DNA of 64,000 nt from Xestospongia muta (GCA_963693285.1 OY848918.1:10177162-10241161), one strand, 5' to 3'. Counted from the first letter of the stretch, positions 34,248 to 51,430 are shown. Notes: a model not told the origin generated them from the sequence alone. Program-made: numbers and translations.

Positions 34248-34478
34248 TTTTTATTTTTATAGGAACACAATAATTATATAAATAATAAGTAATTACTTGA
34301 ACAAATGACGGAGGGAATTTCTTAAAATTATTGGACTGTTAGAGTCTTTAACAGATGGTGGAAGTAAGTTCCACAGGGCAGAAGAGTTTGGGAAAAAGGA
34401 ATACAAGGAAGAGTTGGTTCGGGAATAGGGGATTCTAATGTTTAGATGGTGAGAAAAACAAAGATGAGGTGAGGAACT
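34248..34478 (-). mobile_element. 5'-truncated LINE 3' end, only in unit 2
   Basis: Unit 1 has an empty site (21,690 region). The minus strand reads RTNSSLYSFFPNSALWNLLP followed by PSVKDSNS, the typical C-terminal signature of CR1/L2/RTE-type retrotransposon ORF2 proteins, then a stop and an (A)TAAAAATAAAAATA tail. The flanking target duplication is 'agttta' (34,242-34,247 and 34,479-34,484). It is only about 230 bp long. Confidence 0.87.
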
Positions 34479-34622
34479 AGTTTACTAGTCCGAGGTTTAA
34501 GATCTAGGGATTAATGTCGGTCTTCATTTCGTACATTAATTTTTTTTATTTCTCGTTTCTTCATTCTTGGGTTTACCATATCACTCCAGCAATATGTAAA
34601 CAAGCACTACAATTAATATTAA

Positions 34623-34707
34623 TCCAATGGGGTGTGGTCTTTTATGGTTAAATACTTCCGGGCGTGGTGCCGTGGTCCATTTTTAACCCCTGTTGTTGTG
34701 TAGTAAG
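34623..34707 (+). promoter_or_regulatory. CEP120 proximal promoter candidate
   Basis: CCAAT at 34,623-34,627 and an ETS-like ACTTCCGG at 34,654-34,661 lie within 90 bp of the start codon. No TATA box at a plausible distance. Motif evidence only. Confidence 0.4.
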
Positions 34708-39019
<4,312 letters not shown>

Positions 39020-39951
39020 ATTATCCCCTCCTTTTTGTAAAATATCCATATTTTCTGTATTATAGAGCTCATTCTATTCACTAGTGCTGTGTATTATAAA
39101 ATAACTTTTATTTTTTCAAAAACTTATTATGGAGTGTGGCTCATATAAGAGTATGTGGAATTAGTCTATTTGTATTTCCCATTACATTACAAATTTCTAA
39201 CATTTGTCTAATGTATCTCTATTATAGCTAGCTATAGTGGTGAGCTTCTGCATTTCATTACTACAGTAATCTTTTTATTGTAATGGTGGCCATGGTAATA
39301 GTTGCTATTTCTTGCACATTTTCCTTTTCTTCTTGTATCTTAATTATATAATTGTACCAAATTTGTAAATTCTAACCTATCAAATTGCTTTATTTGAAGT
39401 TAATAACTAATCTAATTATTTTACATTATACTAATACCAGAAGATTACACACTCCATTACTTTTGTATTCCAGATATCAGAGTTTTCATTTCCAAGATCC
39501 CATAGCATATCAAGAATGTGTGTTACGACCTCTTGGTGTATATTAGTTATGGATGGATGAATAGACTAATAAAATGGATGGTTAATACAATAAATGGATG
39601 TATGAAAAGGATGATGGCACGAGCAATACATATCTTTATTTATTGCATCTATCCATCTATTTTTTACTACCCATTCTCTCTATCCATACATCTATTACAA
39701 ATTAATGAATGTATTGTATATTACCATATCTTACCATTTCTTTGTTAGGTAATCTCATACATAGTGCCATTCCTGCACTAAAAAAAACGATGAATAGGTT
39801 TCCGTCCATCACCGTAAAACCAACATGTTGTGGGTGTGGCAAGGTTTAACCACGTGTAGTATCGGACTTAGTCAGTACTTCAGATGACATAAGGACATTT
39901 AAAAAAGGTTTTTAAAGTACTCCATTGATCCTGTACTATATTAGTTGTGAG
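39020..39951. other. CEP120-TOMM40 intergenic region
   Basis: CEP120 3' UTR and TOMM40 promoter area; no further gene seen. It includes a short ATGG-type repeat near 39,548-39,610 and an E-box CACGTG near 39,851-39,856, about 100 bp before the TOMM40 start codon. Confidence 0.5.
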
Positions 39952-41688
<1,737 letters not shown>

Positions 41689-41940
41689 AATTATTTATTT
41701 TAATAGTGGAATGGTTCAGGTAATAATAAGGTCTATTCATGTGGTCTCATTTATTAGTATGTTTTCTATTGACTATATATTCGTTAGTGTGATGGTTTAT
41801 TTCTTTGTTAATAATATTATATTATATTATAGTTTTGGTACTTGTGTAAGTTGTACTCGGACAACACCACCATTTATCTCAAGTTTCTTATTAGAACATC
41901 AAGTTTTGGTTCCAGTTATTTGTGTTTTAATTTATCAAAA

Positions 41941-42528
41941 ATGATGCTTTAAAATATAAAAGTCTCCAGATTCGGTAAAAATAACATTAAACAAGTCACA
42001 ACTGCCCCCACTGTACATACTTACATTTCACTTGAAAATAATTTGTATATATTATAATGCAAATAGAACATTTCAGACAAACATACATATATATATATAT
42101 AATATATATAGTCCATCAGTATACAGCATTATTTTTGAGTCATGTTATTTGGTGTTTTGTCATCATTAGGTGTACTATATGCTTCTCTTGTAGTGGTTAA
42201 AAAAGAATGATAATGTCGTTTTAGCTCTTCTGAGTCTAATACTGGTTGGTGTCCAGGAAATGCTCTCAAGTCTTTATCTATAAAGTGACATAGTAGTACA
42301 TATCAGTGTGTGTGTAGATTCTGTGTAATAGAGTACTGACCTTTGTTTGTTCGGAGGGCCTCGGGTACTTTTTGAGGACTTTGGGAGAACCCTGCACGAT
42401 ATGTTGTCTCAAAATAATGATCATACTATACAAGGAGAAAATATTGATAAGCTCCTGTTATTAACTGTGAGATTAACCTGAGAAGGTAATGGTCTAGCAT
42501 TAGATAATTCCTTCACGTCAAATCTGAA
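41941..42528 (-). repeat. Tandem duplicate of the CFAP68 3' exons
   Basis: 41,941-42,528 repeats 42,529-43,126 (period about 590 bp; the second copy has a longer (AT)n). It contains copies of the end of exon 1 (RFDVKELSNARPLPSQ), all of exon 2 and all of exon 3 with their splice sites, ending NNMTQK-stop near 42,130. It could act as an alternative 3' end for CFAP68 or be inert. It lies in the convergent gap after TOMM40. Confidence 0.9.
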
Positions 42529-42668
42529 ATGATGCTTTAAAATATAAAAGTCTCCAGATTCGGTAAAAATAACATTAAACAAGTCACAACTGCCCCCACC
42601 ATACATACTTGCATTTCACTTGAAAATAATTTGTATATATTATAATGCAAATAGAACATTTCAGACAA

Positions 42669-42710
<42 letters not shown>

Positions 42711-42728
42711 GTCCATCAGTATACAGTA

Positions 42729-43353
42729 TTATTGTTGAGTCGTGTTATTTGGTGTTTTGTCATCATTAGGTGTACTATATGCTTCTCTTGTAGTGGTTAA
42801 AAAGGAGTGATAATGTCGTTTTAGCTCTTCTGAGTCTAATACTGGTTGGTGTCCAGGAAATGCTCTCAAGTCTTTATCTATAAAGTGACATAGTAATACA
42901 TATCAGTGTGTGTGTAGATTCTGTGTAATAGAGTACTGACCTTTGTTTGTTCGGAGGGCCTCGGGTACTTTTTGAGGACTTTGGGAGAACCCTGCACGAT
43001 ATGTTGTCTCAAAATAATGATCATACTATACAAGGAGAAAATATTGATAAGCTCCTGTTATTAACTGTGAGATTAACCTGAGAAGGTAATGGCCTAGCAT
43101 TAGATAATTCTTTCACGTCAAATCTCTCCTCGTTCCAATTTCCAACTAAAGTACCAGACGAATAACTGCTCTCGTTTGTTGTGCTTCTCCAACCAAATTG
43201 TTCAAATTTATTCACGTCTGTATCGTCCCAGACCTCGGCATGACCGCTGGCCTTTAGAAATCCTTTGAAAGTAGGTTGACTTGCCATCATCGCACCTTGC
43301 AGACTCTCTAGCCCCACCCTCGTAGATTGTGTATTGATCACCATGACAACCAT
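42729..43353 (-). CDS. CFAP68: CFAP68 (C11orf1) homologue, axonemal microtubule inner protein
   Basis: Three exons (43353-43078, 43025-42941, 42877-42729) give 510 bp, 169 aa. CFAP68 is a small protein inside ciliary doublet microtubules. Diagnostic strings matching the human protein are GHAEVWDDTDVNKFEQFGWR, TTNESSYSSGTLVGNWNEER, PLPSQ-YDHYFETTY and FPGHQPVLD. The start could be the first ATG (43,353) or the MMASQPTF pair 63 bp downstream, which would look more like the human N-terminus. Head-to-head with TMEM218. Confidence 0.93.
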
Positions 43354-43480
43354 GGTATTTTCTATTATAACGTAATAAAGAAACTTTTATTTCTATGCAA
43401 CCTTTTTGAAATGAACCTAAACAAAAGGTAATTAATTTTATGCTCAATGATACATTAATTATTGTACATTTTTATATTAG
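43354..43480. promoter_or_regulatory. Shared divergent promoter, CFAP68 / TMEM218
   Basis: Only 127 bp separate the start codons of two cilium genes on opposite strands, so one short region must drive both. AT-rich. A GCAAC string ('tatgcaacc', about 43,396-43,404) resembles half of an RFX X-box, but a full X-box is not visible. Confidence 0.6.
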
Positions 43481-44007
43481 ATGGCACTAGTACCTGGTCT
43501 CAATATTGGTATTGGTCTCCTAATATTAATATTGATATGGCTAATAGTTACCATTGCTGTAGTTATACTAGCAATAATCCCCAAAGCAAGGTACATCCAA
43601 TAACGCAGGATGGTATGTTAATTACACAATGGAAAATTAATTACTAAATGAATTAATTATTTACTGAGTAATTTCTAAGAGCCAACATGCAATATTCTAA
43701 GATTTAGGTAAACAGGAGTGTTGTTATCTCCTATATTACAATATACCTATTATTATGTATTAGGTATGCTATACCTGTTGTCATCTTGGTGGCTATTGTC
43801 ATCACACTACTGTTAGTGTTTTATCCAAGATCAAATCAAACCTCAGCTAATGATGATGATGTTGATCAACTCTTTATTGGGAGAACAATACTCTTATTAG
43901 CTCTTATGATATTTGCAATAGTTGGTTGTGTGCTTGTAATGGTGTTTCACTGGGCAGAGCCAATACGAGCAGGACCATTGAGAAAACCAAGTCACTTAAA
44001 CAGATAG
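43481..44007 (+). CDS. TMEM218: TMEM218, ciliary transition-zone membrane protein
   Basis: Two exons (43481-43590, 43764-44007), 354 bp, 117 aa; human is 115 aa. Three hydrophobic segments: residues ~7-33 (GLLILILIWLIVTIAVVIL), 38-57 (YAIPVVILVAIVITLLLVF) and 77-100. FYPRSNQ, DQLFIGRTILLLAL and AEPIRAGPL align with human FPRAGE, DDFFIGRYVLLAF and LEPIYAKPL. TMEM218 works with other transition-zone proteins at the cilium base. Confidence 0.92.
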
Positions 44008-44788
44008 TAACGTCCATTAAGATAATACAATCTATATCACTTCTACCAATTATGTGTTGTCTTATAATTTTTAAGTGATGATACTTTGTTATATAAACTG
44101 AACAATGTAACTCTATAACTTGTCAACGTTATTTTTTATTTGTTATGTTTAGCCAACTAATGACATGACACTCATATAACAAATTTTTTAGTCTAATTAG
44201 TTTATTTAAGTGATTGTCATTGTTGATTTGTGTGGGCCTTAAAAGTAATATACTCTCTCATCATATAAGGTATAATATATGATGAACTGGACAATGCTCC
44301 AAAGAACAGATCAATGGCACCTCCTACATCGAATTTAGTCAGTTATCTACTCTGATATCAAGGCATCAACTGACCCTAATAAGGTATCACATGTCATGAT
44401 ATATCAATCAATGTTGCTATAGTTACCATTCTCTTCTTTGTCACTAACAGAGATTCTCTACAAGAAGTGCTATGATTCAAGCTCAGTTAGGATAACTATA
44501 GCTTTCACTACGTCCTTCTAAACTTGGTCCCAACCCAGTGTCCCCCCACAGTAATGAAGGACAATCAACAACATTAACCTCCTCCATGAATCACCTTTAA
44601 ATGATAACAATATGTTTAAACTCACTGTTGTTGTTTTAGTTCATCATTTTTCATACAAGTGTTACAATACTTTTATTATTAACCTATTGATGTCAAATAT
44701 GATTTAAAGTATATGAAAAATACAAACTACAAAAACGTGACTTAACAAATATTTGTCCTTGTTATAAGTTTGACTGAACAGTTAACAC
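44008..44788. other. Convergent interval between TMEM218 and the beta-trefoil gene
   Basis: 3' UTRs of the two genes presumably lie here. I see no further coding sequence, RNA gene or repeat. Confidence 0.5.
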
Positions 44789-46385
44789 TTAAGGTTTGCT
44801 CTATAAAAAAGAACAAAAGTTATTATTAAATATTCATAATTAGTTTACTATGAGTATTTAATGAATATTAATAAACTCTTTACTCACTACAAATATGACT
44901 TTAAACTGTGAGACATCAGTGGCCTTAGTGGTTTGGGCTGGTGCACTAAACTGACCAGAAGGAAGTACTCCAATATGAGAGCCAGGTTCACTAGCACTCT
45001 CTAACGTGACATGTTGTCCGTCAGCAGCAATTGAGGTAACAAAGTCACAATCAGGAGCACCTCTTCCCTGGTGATCACAGAACACTTGTATTAGAGAGTA
45101 TGTCATATAGAATATATAAAAAGTACTAATCTATTGTGGTTGTAAATTACTAGGAGCTACTCCAATGTCCCTTGGCCTCTTGTAGTAATACTGCATGCTC
45201 CATAAACTTCCATATTTGGTAATTACTAAAGAGCATATTATATAGGTTATCCCTATCTATTTAGATACTGCTACCACTTGCCTAATTAGAGAGCTAAATT
45301 TTACAATGCAGACTTGATATAAAGCTTCCTTAAAGTTAACTTGTACCAAACAAATTATTATCATATACTATCACTAGTATTTGCTCAGGATTTAGTTGAA
45401 ATGTCCACAAACCATTGACTCTTATAGTAGATCCTGTACATGTATTAATATCATGTCAAGCTTGGTCAGAGGGGAGTCAGAGGTTTCATTGTAATAGCAT
45501 GCTTATAAGTTTTAACTTACATAGCCCACAGTGTAGCCTCTGATGATGGCTATAAAGAACTGTGGCACAGCTATACTTTGTAATTGAATAGTATTAATCC
45601 TGCTACCTTGAAGGATTCTGAAGTGACCTAAGTGAAAATAAAAATTGAATTGTAGAAACTAAAATATTGATGATGATAAGGTATACAATATCAGATGTAC
45701 CACATCAAAATAAACACTTTCAAAATGTTGTCTGCTGAGTCACATCATATCATATCATTATTATTAAGCTTGTAACTAGCTCTAATTTAGCTTAATATGT
45801 ACCCTGTATTAGGGTGATATATTAGGGTGATATATTAAGGTAATGTATTAGGGTGATGTATTAGGGTGATGTATTGTGTTAGATAATGTATTAGGGTAAT
45901 GTCTACCAACACAAAATTGATTCACACACTTGCAGTTCCTTGGTCTCCTTGACAATCTAGACTACCATCTTCAAGTATTCTTAGACTTTTAACACACATC
46001 TTAGACTGCAACCGAACAACATTGCCAATTTTAAGACGATCCTAAGTAAAAAAGAGACAAGACTCATCCATGGAGTTCTTATGAGAATATATAGAATCAC
46101 TTCTATATCCCAAGTCAAAACAAACAGTGCAGCTCTAGACTAGACAACCTGACACTGTTATCATAAACAGTTGACCAAAAGACTCAAAACAAGAGTAGTT
46201 GAAGATAAATCACGATATTGCTTACCACAATACTCAAATGGGTCACATCATCTACCACCTTGTTCAGTTCTGAGCCCACTTGTTTAAAGGCTCTGTCCAG
46301 AGAACCCTGTTGTAACACAGATTATATGAATTGATACATTACAGTTCTCAATCCTTACAAAAAATCCTCCTTGCTGTCGAGCCAT
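44789..46385 (-). CDS. Beta-trefoil (FGF/fascin-fold-like) protein, intracellular, unknown function
   Basis: Exons 46385-46359, 46306-46226, 46041-45930, 45627-45521, 45067-44888 and a tentative 12-bp last exon 44800-44789 (SKP-stop) give 519 bp, 172 aa. It has no signal peptide. After a helical N-terminus (SLDRAFKQVGSELNKVVDDV), three repeats with beta-trefoil spacing follow: VVRLQSKMCVKSLRILEDGS; HFRILQGSRINTIQLQSIA; HVTLESASEPGSHIGVLPSG. The pattern 'V.L.S....K.L.I..DG', then 'FRIL', resembles FGF-like and fascin-like trefoils. I do not recognise an orthologue by name. The last exon is weakly supported. Divergent with GPR157. Confidence 0.72.
45810..45902. repeat. 14-bp minisatellite containing TTAGGG, in an intron
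   Basis: Six to seven imperfect units of 'tattagggtgatg' within intron 3 of the beta-trefoil gene. Confidence 0.85.
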
Positions 46386-46538
46386 GCTTCGAACTTATGA
46401 CAGGAAACACCGAACAGTTAATTATAGGTGTGGCTGCTCAATCTCAGCTCCACCCAACATCTGAGCTTGCTCAAGTTTCTATCGCCTGTTTGTAAATACT
46501 TATAATCCTGAATATCTTCGACCTAATGTTCTCTAAAT
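46386..46538. promoter_or_regulatory. Shared divergent promoter, beta-trefoil gene / GPR157
   Basis: 153 bp between opposite start codons. No TATA box. Inferred from spacing only. Confidence 0.55.
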
Positions 46539-48096
46539 ATGGCGTCCTTGCTTGATTACTATGATCTGGTCACTGACAATGAGTCGGCTCCAATCCCTAT
46601 CGAAAAACAAGCTGACTGTGTCAATGGATTTGTTAACAACACACCAGTCTACGTCAAAGTTATAGCTGCCATCACCTGTGTTCTGTCCATAGTAGGCTCC
46701 GTATCTATTATATTATCATATGTATGCTATAAAAGTCTACGTACCAAAGCCAGAGAGGTCATAGTACACATTTCTCTAATGGATTTAATGGCTGCTCTAG
46801 CAAATTTTATCGGTATTGTCGTTAACTTCAATGCTCTCCTTTACACTGTGAATAATGATAGCACACCCACTGGGAATGTTAATAATCTATGTATTGCACA
46901 AGCTGCATTTGCAATGTATGGTACATTGGCCTCCATTTTATGGACTATAGCCATTGCAATCTATTTTTATGTGCAAATTATGGTAGAGGACAATAAAATG
47001 ACGCAGCGATTTGTGTATTGGTTCTACATAGTGTGTTATGGTCTACCTTTGCTTATGACAATTTGGTTTGGAGCGTCCGGGAAAATAGGACACTCTCCTA
47101 TTGGAGGATCGGGTTGGTGTTCGTTGATCATTGAACCGAAAGTTGGAGAAAGAGATAGGATAGCTTTATTTTTTGGAAACACTCTTTGGATTTATTTGTC
47201 TTTTATACTCATTCCTGTAATATGTGTATCGGTGATTGCCTACTTGAGAATACAGGTGCGTAATGATGTATTACTAATGTATTATAGATGTTGACTTTAT
47301 AGATGGTTTTGAGTTAATTAATGTTTAGGATTTCAAGATTATGATCTGTTTCATCAAATGATGCATGCATTTGTTAAACAAAGGGATTGTTTTCTCTTAA
47401 AATAACTGTATCAGGTCAACTGATAATATTAAAACAACTGTTTCTGTTTGAGTTAATCAATTTTAATTTCCTTGTTTCTCCCTCTGTTAGGTTCAAAGAG
47501 AAGATTTTACGCACCACAGTCGTGGTGTCATACAAAGAGTTGAGACCAAGTTACTCTCCATACCTTTAATATTTATATTACTTAGAGTCTGGAGTGAAAT
47601 ATTGTCTATTGCATCTGTTCATTTCAAGATAACATCATGCGGATTTGTCATCTTCTTATTAATTATGGGAGTAAGATCATATCAACTTTGGTCATAGCTA
47701 GTGGTTCATCCATCCATATATCTATCCATTCATATAATTAAGTACATGTATAATGTGGAATTGCTTAGGATTGTAATGGGTGGATCCATGAATGAATGAG
47801 TGGGTGGCTGGCTGAGTGGGTGGATGGGTGGAGAAATGAAAATCAGATTCATTAGTGTATTGTAATACTATTGTCTTCCTCTTTATTAGGGTGTTGGTGA
47901 CTCTGGACAGGGATTCTTCAATGCTATTATTTTTTGTGTTTTTAATTCTAAAGTGAGACAGTCCTACTGGAGTTCCATTAACAAGTGGATATTAAGACGA
48001 TGCAAGTCTACAGGTCTGCTAGAAGAAGCAGACTCTACTATCAATGAGAATAATGATTATGGTAATAGAAAGATATCGGACATATATCCTTGTTAA
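46539..48096 (+). CDS. GPR157: GPR157-like seven-transmembrane receptor
   Basis: Three exons (46539-47255, 47491-47670, 47890-48096), 1,104 bp, 367 aa (human 335). GPR157 is an orphan class B/cAMP-like receptor, reported at primary cilia of neural progenitors and signalling through Gq. Family strings are HISLMDLMAALANFIGIVVN (TM2), ILWTIAIAIYFYVQIM (TM3), YGLPLLMTIWFGASGKIGHS, GWCSLII (ECL2), IPLIFILLRVWSEI (TM6) and QGFFNAIIFCVFNSKVR (TM7). The N-terminus is acidic with no clear signal peptide. Confidence 0.88.
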
Positions 48097-48442
48097 CATT
48101 AGTAGTTTGTACAATATATGTTATTTTCTAAAATATAATTGTTTTATTTGCTAATAAGTTGGTTGTTCCTCATTTTAAATATAGCACTGTATTATATATA
48201 ATAGGGGGTGTTTAATTAAATTTTTCATTCATATTGTTTATTTTCACTTTTCCTTATTTTGTAAAGTAGCATTGTGATTTTGTGGGTTTAATATGGTAGT
48301 TTTCTGCAAGTTATCAACCACATCAAATGACATGTTAAATCAACAAAATATTTCTATTGTACATTTTATGACACAAAAGACGACCAAAAACAGAAGTTCC
48401 TACAGTATACAGTTTTAAAGGTAGCACAAATTAATGACCAAT
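48097..48442. other. Convergent interval GPR157 / U2AF1
   Basis: 3' UTR space for both genes; nothing else seen. Confidence 0.5.
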
Positions 48443-49943
48443 TTATTTAAATCTCGGTGATGGTGATCGTCGTTCTCGACTTCGAGATCTACTGCGACGT
48501 CTTTCCTTACTTCGAGAGCGACTCCTACTTCTTGATGTTTTCTTATTAAAAAATCGGCTTCCTCCACCACCTGGTCCATAAAGGAACCGCCTTATGAGAG
48601 AGAGAGAGAGAGAGAGATCTGAAGAGATAAAATCTTCATAACTAACTTTAATTCTCGAGATATCGGTTTGAGATGCATAAAGTTGCAGAACCCTCCACGA
48701 GTACACTCTCTGTTAAAACCCAAGATAACAATGCTAATAATAATACTAACATACCCCATATCATACTGACGACAACAAGCCTCCTTAAAATCAGTTACAG
48801 GTGATAACTCAGCATGAATAGGTTGTCCATTGAACCAACGATTATTTAAAGATTGAACTGCTTTCTCGGCATCTTCTTCGTATCGAAACTGAAAGTAAAT
48901 ATTAGTTATTACAACCCTATTGAGTCTTTTGTCAAACAGTTAACCGCTTACTATCAATATTAGATTCTTGGCATACCCTTACTGGCCTATAAAAGGGATC
49001 GTTCTATTATTAATGTTAACATTTTTCTATCGTAACTGCCTAGTTCAATTTGTCAAACTACAGCATATCCTATGCAGTACAAATATAAATATTGTTTGCA
49101 GTTTTAAAGGTATTATCTATTTTCACAAGAGCAAATTTTGTGTATTTAAAGCATGGCCATGTTAGTACAGTGATTTATAAGCAACACTACTAGTATCCAT
49201 GGGAAGTTAATTTTTACATATTAAGAATCTCCTATATTACATTAACGGAAGATTGGAATATAGTGATTTTAATAATACAGCTGATGGAAAGGTTCAAGTC
49301 CAACAAGATATTTCTCTTTTGTATGTAGTACCTTGATGTAGACATTGCCAACTAAATGGTCGCCTAAATTATCACACACGTTCATTTTCTCAATGGGACC
49401 ATACTAGAGAGGAGAGAGTGAAACAACAGTGTGTATAACAGGAACACAGTGCTACTCCAATTCACCTTATCTTCGCACTCAATGAAAACATCCTCAAAGA
49501 ACTCCTCGTAATGAGCTTGTTCTACTTCAGGACTGACAGCTATGGGGCTGATAATAATGAAGTGCAAATAATAGAGACTTACCCATTAATCCACCAGGGT
49601 TCTGAGTAGAATTGTTGGGGTTCTGATACATATTTTGGAGAAGGATTGTCTGAACAAAATAAGCAAAGCATGGTATATTTTAGAACAGAACGTTAATTGC
49701 AAAAATATTATTACGAGGTATAATATCAAATTACTTGACTGAAAGTTGGTCTATTATGAAGTCGAGAACAACGGTCACCATGACGACAGGCCCCAATTTT
49801 GAAGTAGAAGGAACAATTGACTCTGTCCAGAAAAAAACCCAGATGTAACCATAGCAACAAGAAATGAACAGTAAAATAAGCCTTTGAGTCATTACTTACT
49901 TGTCCTTCTCTGTACCAAAGATAGAGGCTAAATATTCCGCCAT
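48443..49943 (-). CDS. U2AF1: U2AF1, small subunit of the U2 auxiliary splicing factor
   Basis: Eight exons (49943-49900, 49822-49735, 49649-49583, 49539-49466, 49403-49332, 48888-48755, 48709-48647, 48590-48443) give 690 bp, 229 aa (human 240). U2AF35 recognises the AG of 3' splice sites in the nucleus. It starts [20 protein letters not shown], with a first CCCH zinc finger, the UHM domain ([57 protein letters not shown]), a second zinc finger ([20 protein letters not shown]) and a short RS tail ending SPSPRFK. The RS tail is shorter than in human and lacks the Gly run. Confidence 0.97.
48600..48618. repeat. (GA)n, i.e. (CT)n on the gene strand, at the 3' end of U2AF1 intron 7
   Basis: On the minus strand it reads tctctctctctctctctcataag|GCGG, with the tract directly upstream of an AAG acceptor. 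Confidence 0.9.
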
Positions 49944-50014
49944 TTATTCTAACTATACAACATCACATGGACGTTGATCATTAAAACCACACCTCCTCTC
50001 TACTAAGTACATCA
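49944..50014. promoter_or_regulatory. Shared divergent promoter, U2AF1 / TBCC
   Basis: Only 71 bp between start codons, the tightest of three divergent pairs in this window. Contains no TATA box. Confidence 0.6.
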
Positions 50015-51037
50015 ATGATGGCGTCTGAAATTGAAGCACGGTTAAAAGAAAGACACGAGTTAAGAAAAGCTGCTTTAGAAGAGAAAAGAAAAGAGAGAGC
50101 CAAAGATCTTTCAGAAGAGGAGACATCAGATTATTTTAGAAAACAGTTTACTCGACAACAAGATATTATAGAAAGTTAGTAACATGACTGACTGGAACAT
50201 TAACTAGTATATATGTTGTGTAGCTTTGTTACAGTCTATGACGTCCAGTACATCTACTGAAGACTTGAAGGATGTTTTTGATCAAATAGTCACAGAAATG
50301 AAGTCTCTACGAAAATTGTTATCTGACTCTGCCTCATTTCTTCCGTATTACACAATCCGTACATTCCAACAGGTAAGATAAACCAGTTTAACAGGTTTTG
50401 ATTATAATTCTCTTCTATAGAAACTATCTGATCTGCAACAAACTATTAACACAAAACAAGATGAATTACTTCCAAAACAAAAGTTCTCGTTCAAATCTCG
50501 TAAAAAGACTCAGGCTAAAGATTCCAAACCAGATTCTAGACCTCTAGGAACTGAAGAACAAGATACTAGTAAAGTGAAGTTAGTGGATGACAGGGTTGTA
50601 TCTACAAGCAGTAAAGGAAAGACTGATTTAAAATCAAATACTATTGAAGTAAATGGAAAATTCAATGATTTTATTATACTTGAAGTGAGTATATAATTTA
50701 TACCTTGTACTTCATGATTATTGGTGTGTAATATAAATGTCTCAGATAAAAAGTAGCCATTGTAATTGACTGAATATCTTTAAAAGTATACTTATATTTA
50801 TATTAACTATGTACCATGCTATCTACCATGTTTGTAATATAATTGTTATTACTTGTTTGTTTCATTTATACAACTTTACTGTTGTCATTTTGTCTTTTCA
50901 AGTCAGATAGAGTTAATGGTTGTGATGTCAATTTAACAGACCTCACGTCATGTGTAGTATGTGTCATTGGAACTCCAGGTACTGTTCATATTAGCACAAG
51001 TAAAGACTGCAGGTCAGTAATACTTCAATAAACTGAA

Positions 51038-51093
<56 letters not shown>

Positions 51094-51184
51094 ACACACA
51101 CACAGATTATTATGTGGTCCTGTTCAAAGATCTGTTTTTGTTGAAGACTGTATTAACTGTACCTTTGTTGTAGCATGTCAACAG
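50015..51184 (+). CDS. TBCC: TBCC, tubulin-folding cofactor C (3' end lost in assembly gap)
   Basis: Five exons are visible (50015-50174, 50224-50372, 50421-50684, 50903-51012, 51106-51184), 254 codons in frame, followed by a GT donor and the N gap. Cofactor C triggers GTP hydrolysis to release native alpha/beta-tubulin dimers. The N-terminal spectrin-like helix region (LKERHELRKAALEEKRKERA), FSFKSRKK, and the start of the C-CAP/beta-helix domain (LTDLTSCVVCVIGTPGTVHI; LLCGPVQRSVFVEDCINCTF; VVACQQ) all match animal TBCC. The catalytic Arg of the C-terminal domain would be in the missing part. Exon 4 uses an AAG acceptor. Confidence 0.93.
51041..51105. repeat. (CT)n-(CA)n tract at the 3' end of TBCC intron 4
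   Basis: About 45 bp of CT, then a short CA run, ending cacacacag|ATTATTATG. Confidence 0.95.
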
Positions 51185-51230
51185 GTAAATTATACTATTG
51201 ATAACATTATGTCATCATTTTTATTAATAC

Positions 51231-51430
51231 NNNNNNNNNNNNNNNNNNNNNNNNNNNNNNNNNNNNNNNNNNNNNNNNNNNNNNNNNNNNNNNNNNNNNN
51301 NNNNNNNNNNNNNNNNNNNNNNNNNNNNNNNNNNNNNNNNNNNNNNNNNNNNNNNNNNNNNNNNNNNNNNNNNNNNNNNNNNNNNNNNNNNNNNNNNNNN
51401 NNNNNNNNNNNNNNNNNNNNNNNNNNNNNN
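51231..51430. other. Assembly gap, 200 N
   Basis: Exactly 200 N, probably a placeholder of unknown true size. It interrupts the convergent ends of TBCC (plus) and the first death-fold membrane gene (minus). Both genes lack their last exon. Confidence 0.99.

Larger units (their letters stand above)
21732..34514. repeat. Segmental duplication unit 2
   Basis: Second tandem copy of the segment. It starts directly at the end of unit 1 (junction near 21,731) with a TATA-containing promoter and gene X exon 1, and ends near 34,514, about 190 bp before the CEP120 start codon. It carries one desaturase gene instead of three, an internally deleted version of the intronic hAT, and a private LINE 3' end. 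Many small indels separate the copies, so the duplication is not an assembly echo of identical haplotypes, although diverged haplotypes placed in tandem by mistake cannot be excluded. Confidence 0.9.

Noticed and set aside
45810..45902. TTAGGG strings suggesting an interstitial telomere repeat
   Set aside because: The unit is about 13-14 bp ('tattagggtgatg'), not tandem TTAGGG, and it sits inside an intron.
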